A stretch of DNA of 13,287 nt from DATFRX01 sp035630615 (GTDB lineage Bacteria > Actinomycetota > Actinomycetes > Propionibacteriales > Nocardioidaceae): assembly GCA_035630615.1 (NCBI GenBank), contig DASQKI010000084.1, forward strand, positions 1-13,287, given 5' to 3'. The notes under the pieces were generated by a model. It was not told the DNA's origin, ran no database searches, and saw only the letters and a program-made list of their open reading frames with translations. Positions 13,102 to 13,287 of the stretch are shown in pieces (within the stretch, counting starts at the first letter, position 1; the number at the start of each line of letters is the position of its first letter). A program made the translations under genes and the position numbers.

Positions 13102-13287
13102 ATGCCATGAGCTTGATCGACATGCTCGCTCACACCTGGCCCAGACGCGGCGGTATGACTGTGAAGATCGCTTACGCAGCTTGATGGTGGTGGGCTGTGG
13201 GTTGGTGACCGCGGGTGTGACCCCCGGAATGGCTGGCTTTGTGCCTTGCTGCGACTTGTCCACTCGCGGTTGCTGGCCCCGGCCCGG
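13102..13287. other. Downstream non-coding end of window
   Basis: No gene, strong hairpin or repeat is clear in the last 186 bases. A minus-strand frame enters from about 13263, but it runs straight into the antisense of the flavoprotein gene and is most likely a shadow. Confidence 0.4.

Noticed and set aside
1..13287. tRNA genes, CRISPR arrays, riboswitches, and a complete defence or toxin-antitoxin system
   Set aside because: Read on both strands, I saw no tRNA-like arms with a conserved T-loop, no regular repeats with spacers, and no nuclease, toxin or defence-type gene cluster. In particular, no glycine riboswitch was recognisable before the betaine-type genes.

Overview
The window is high-GC DNA from an actinomycete-like bacterium. 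The evidence is strong G/C bias at third codon positions, two DinB/mycothiol-transferase-fold proteins, IS110-family transposase fragments, GTG starts, and several genes with a TANNNT -10 element exactly six bases before the start codon, which is typical of leaderless actinobacterial transcripts. I cannot name a genus. Intact genes cover only about two thirds of the window, low for this kind of genome. Several stretches are decayed genes or empty, so this looks like an eroded, accessory-type region.

Layout. 1-135: the 3' end of an IS110-type transposase gene running in from the left. 299-697 (-): SnoaL/NTF2-like protein. 769-787: GC hairpin. 830-2143 (-): class III PLP-dependent aminotransferase. 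2366-2994 (-): DUF4389 membrane protein gene broken by three single-base indels, all in homopolymer runs. 2995-3525: no convincing gene. 3526-3960 (-): decayed C-terminal half of a second IS110 transposase. 4099-4923 (-): GNAT acetyltransferase, divergent from 5054-5392 (+), a small RemA/DUF370-like protein. 5393-5877: no convincing gene, small palindromes. 5878-6588 (+): pentapeptide-repeat/DinB protein. 6987-7271 (-): antibiotic-biosynthesis-monooxygenase-fold protein, divergent from 7387-8436 (+), a betaine-homocysteine methyltransferase-like enzyme. 8447-8760 (-): remnant of an unknown gene with one frameshift. 8787-9311 (+): second DinB protein. 9576-10358 (+): DUF5829-like protein. 10582-13101 (+): dimethylglycine/sarcosine dehydrogenase-like flavoprotein with a folate-binding GcvT half.

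How the genes fit together. The clearest metabolic link is the BHMT-like enzyme with the dimethylglycine dehydrogenase-like enzyme. Together they could move one methyl of glycine betaine to homocysteine and oxidise the resulting dimethylglycine with capture of C1 units on tetrahydrofolate. Two genes with their own leaderless promoter signals lie between them, so they are not a simple operon. The other genes look like singly transcribed accessory functions. I did not find a convincing new multi-gene system. The points most worth a second look are the shared leaderless promoter layout, the RemA-like protein, the triple-indel DUF4389 gene, and the two unexplained open frames (6594-6986 and 8447-8760).
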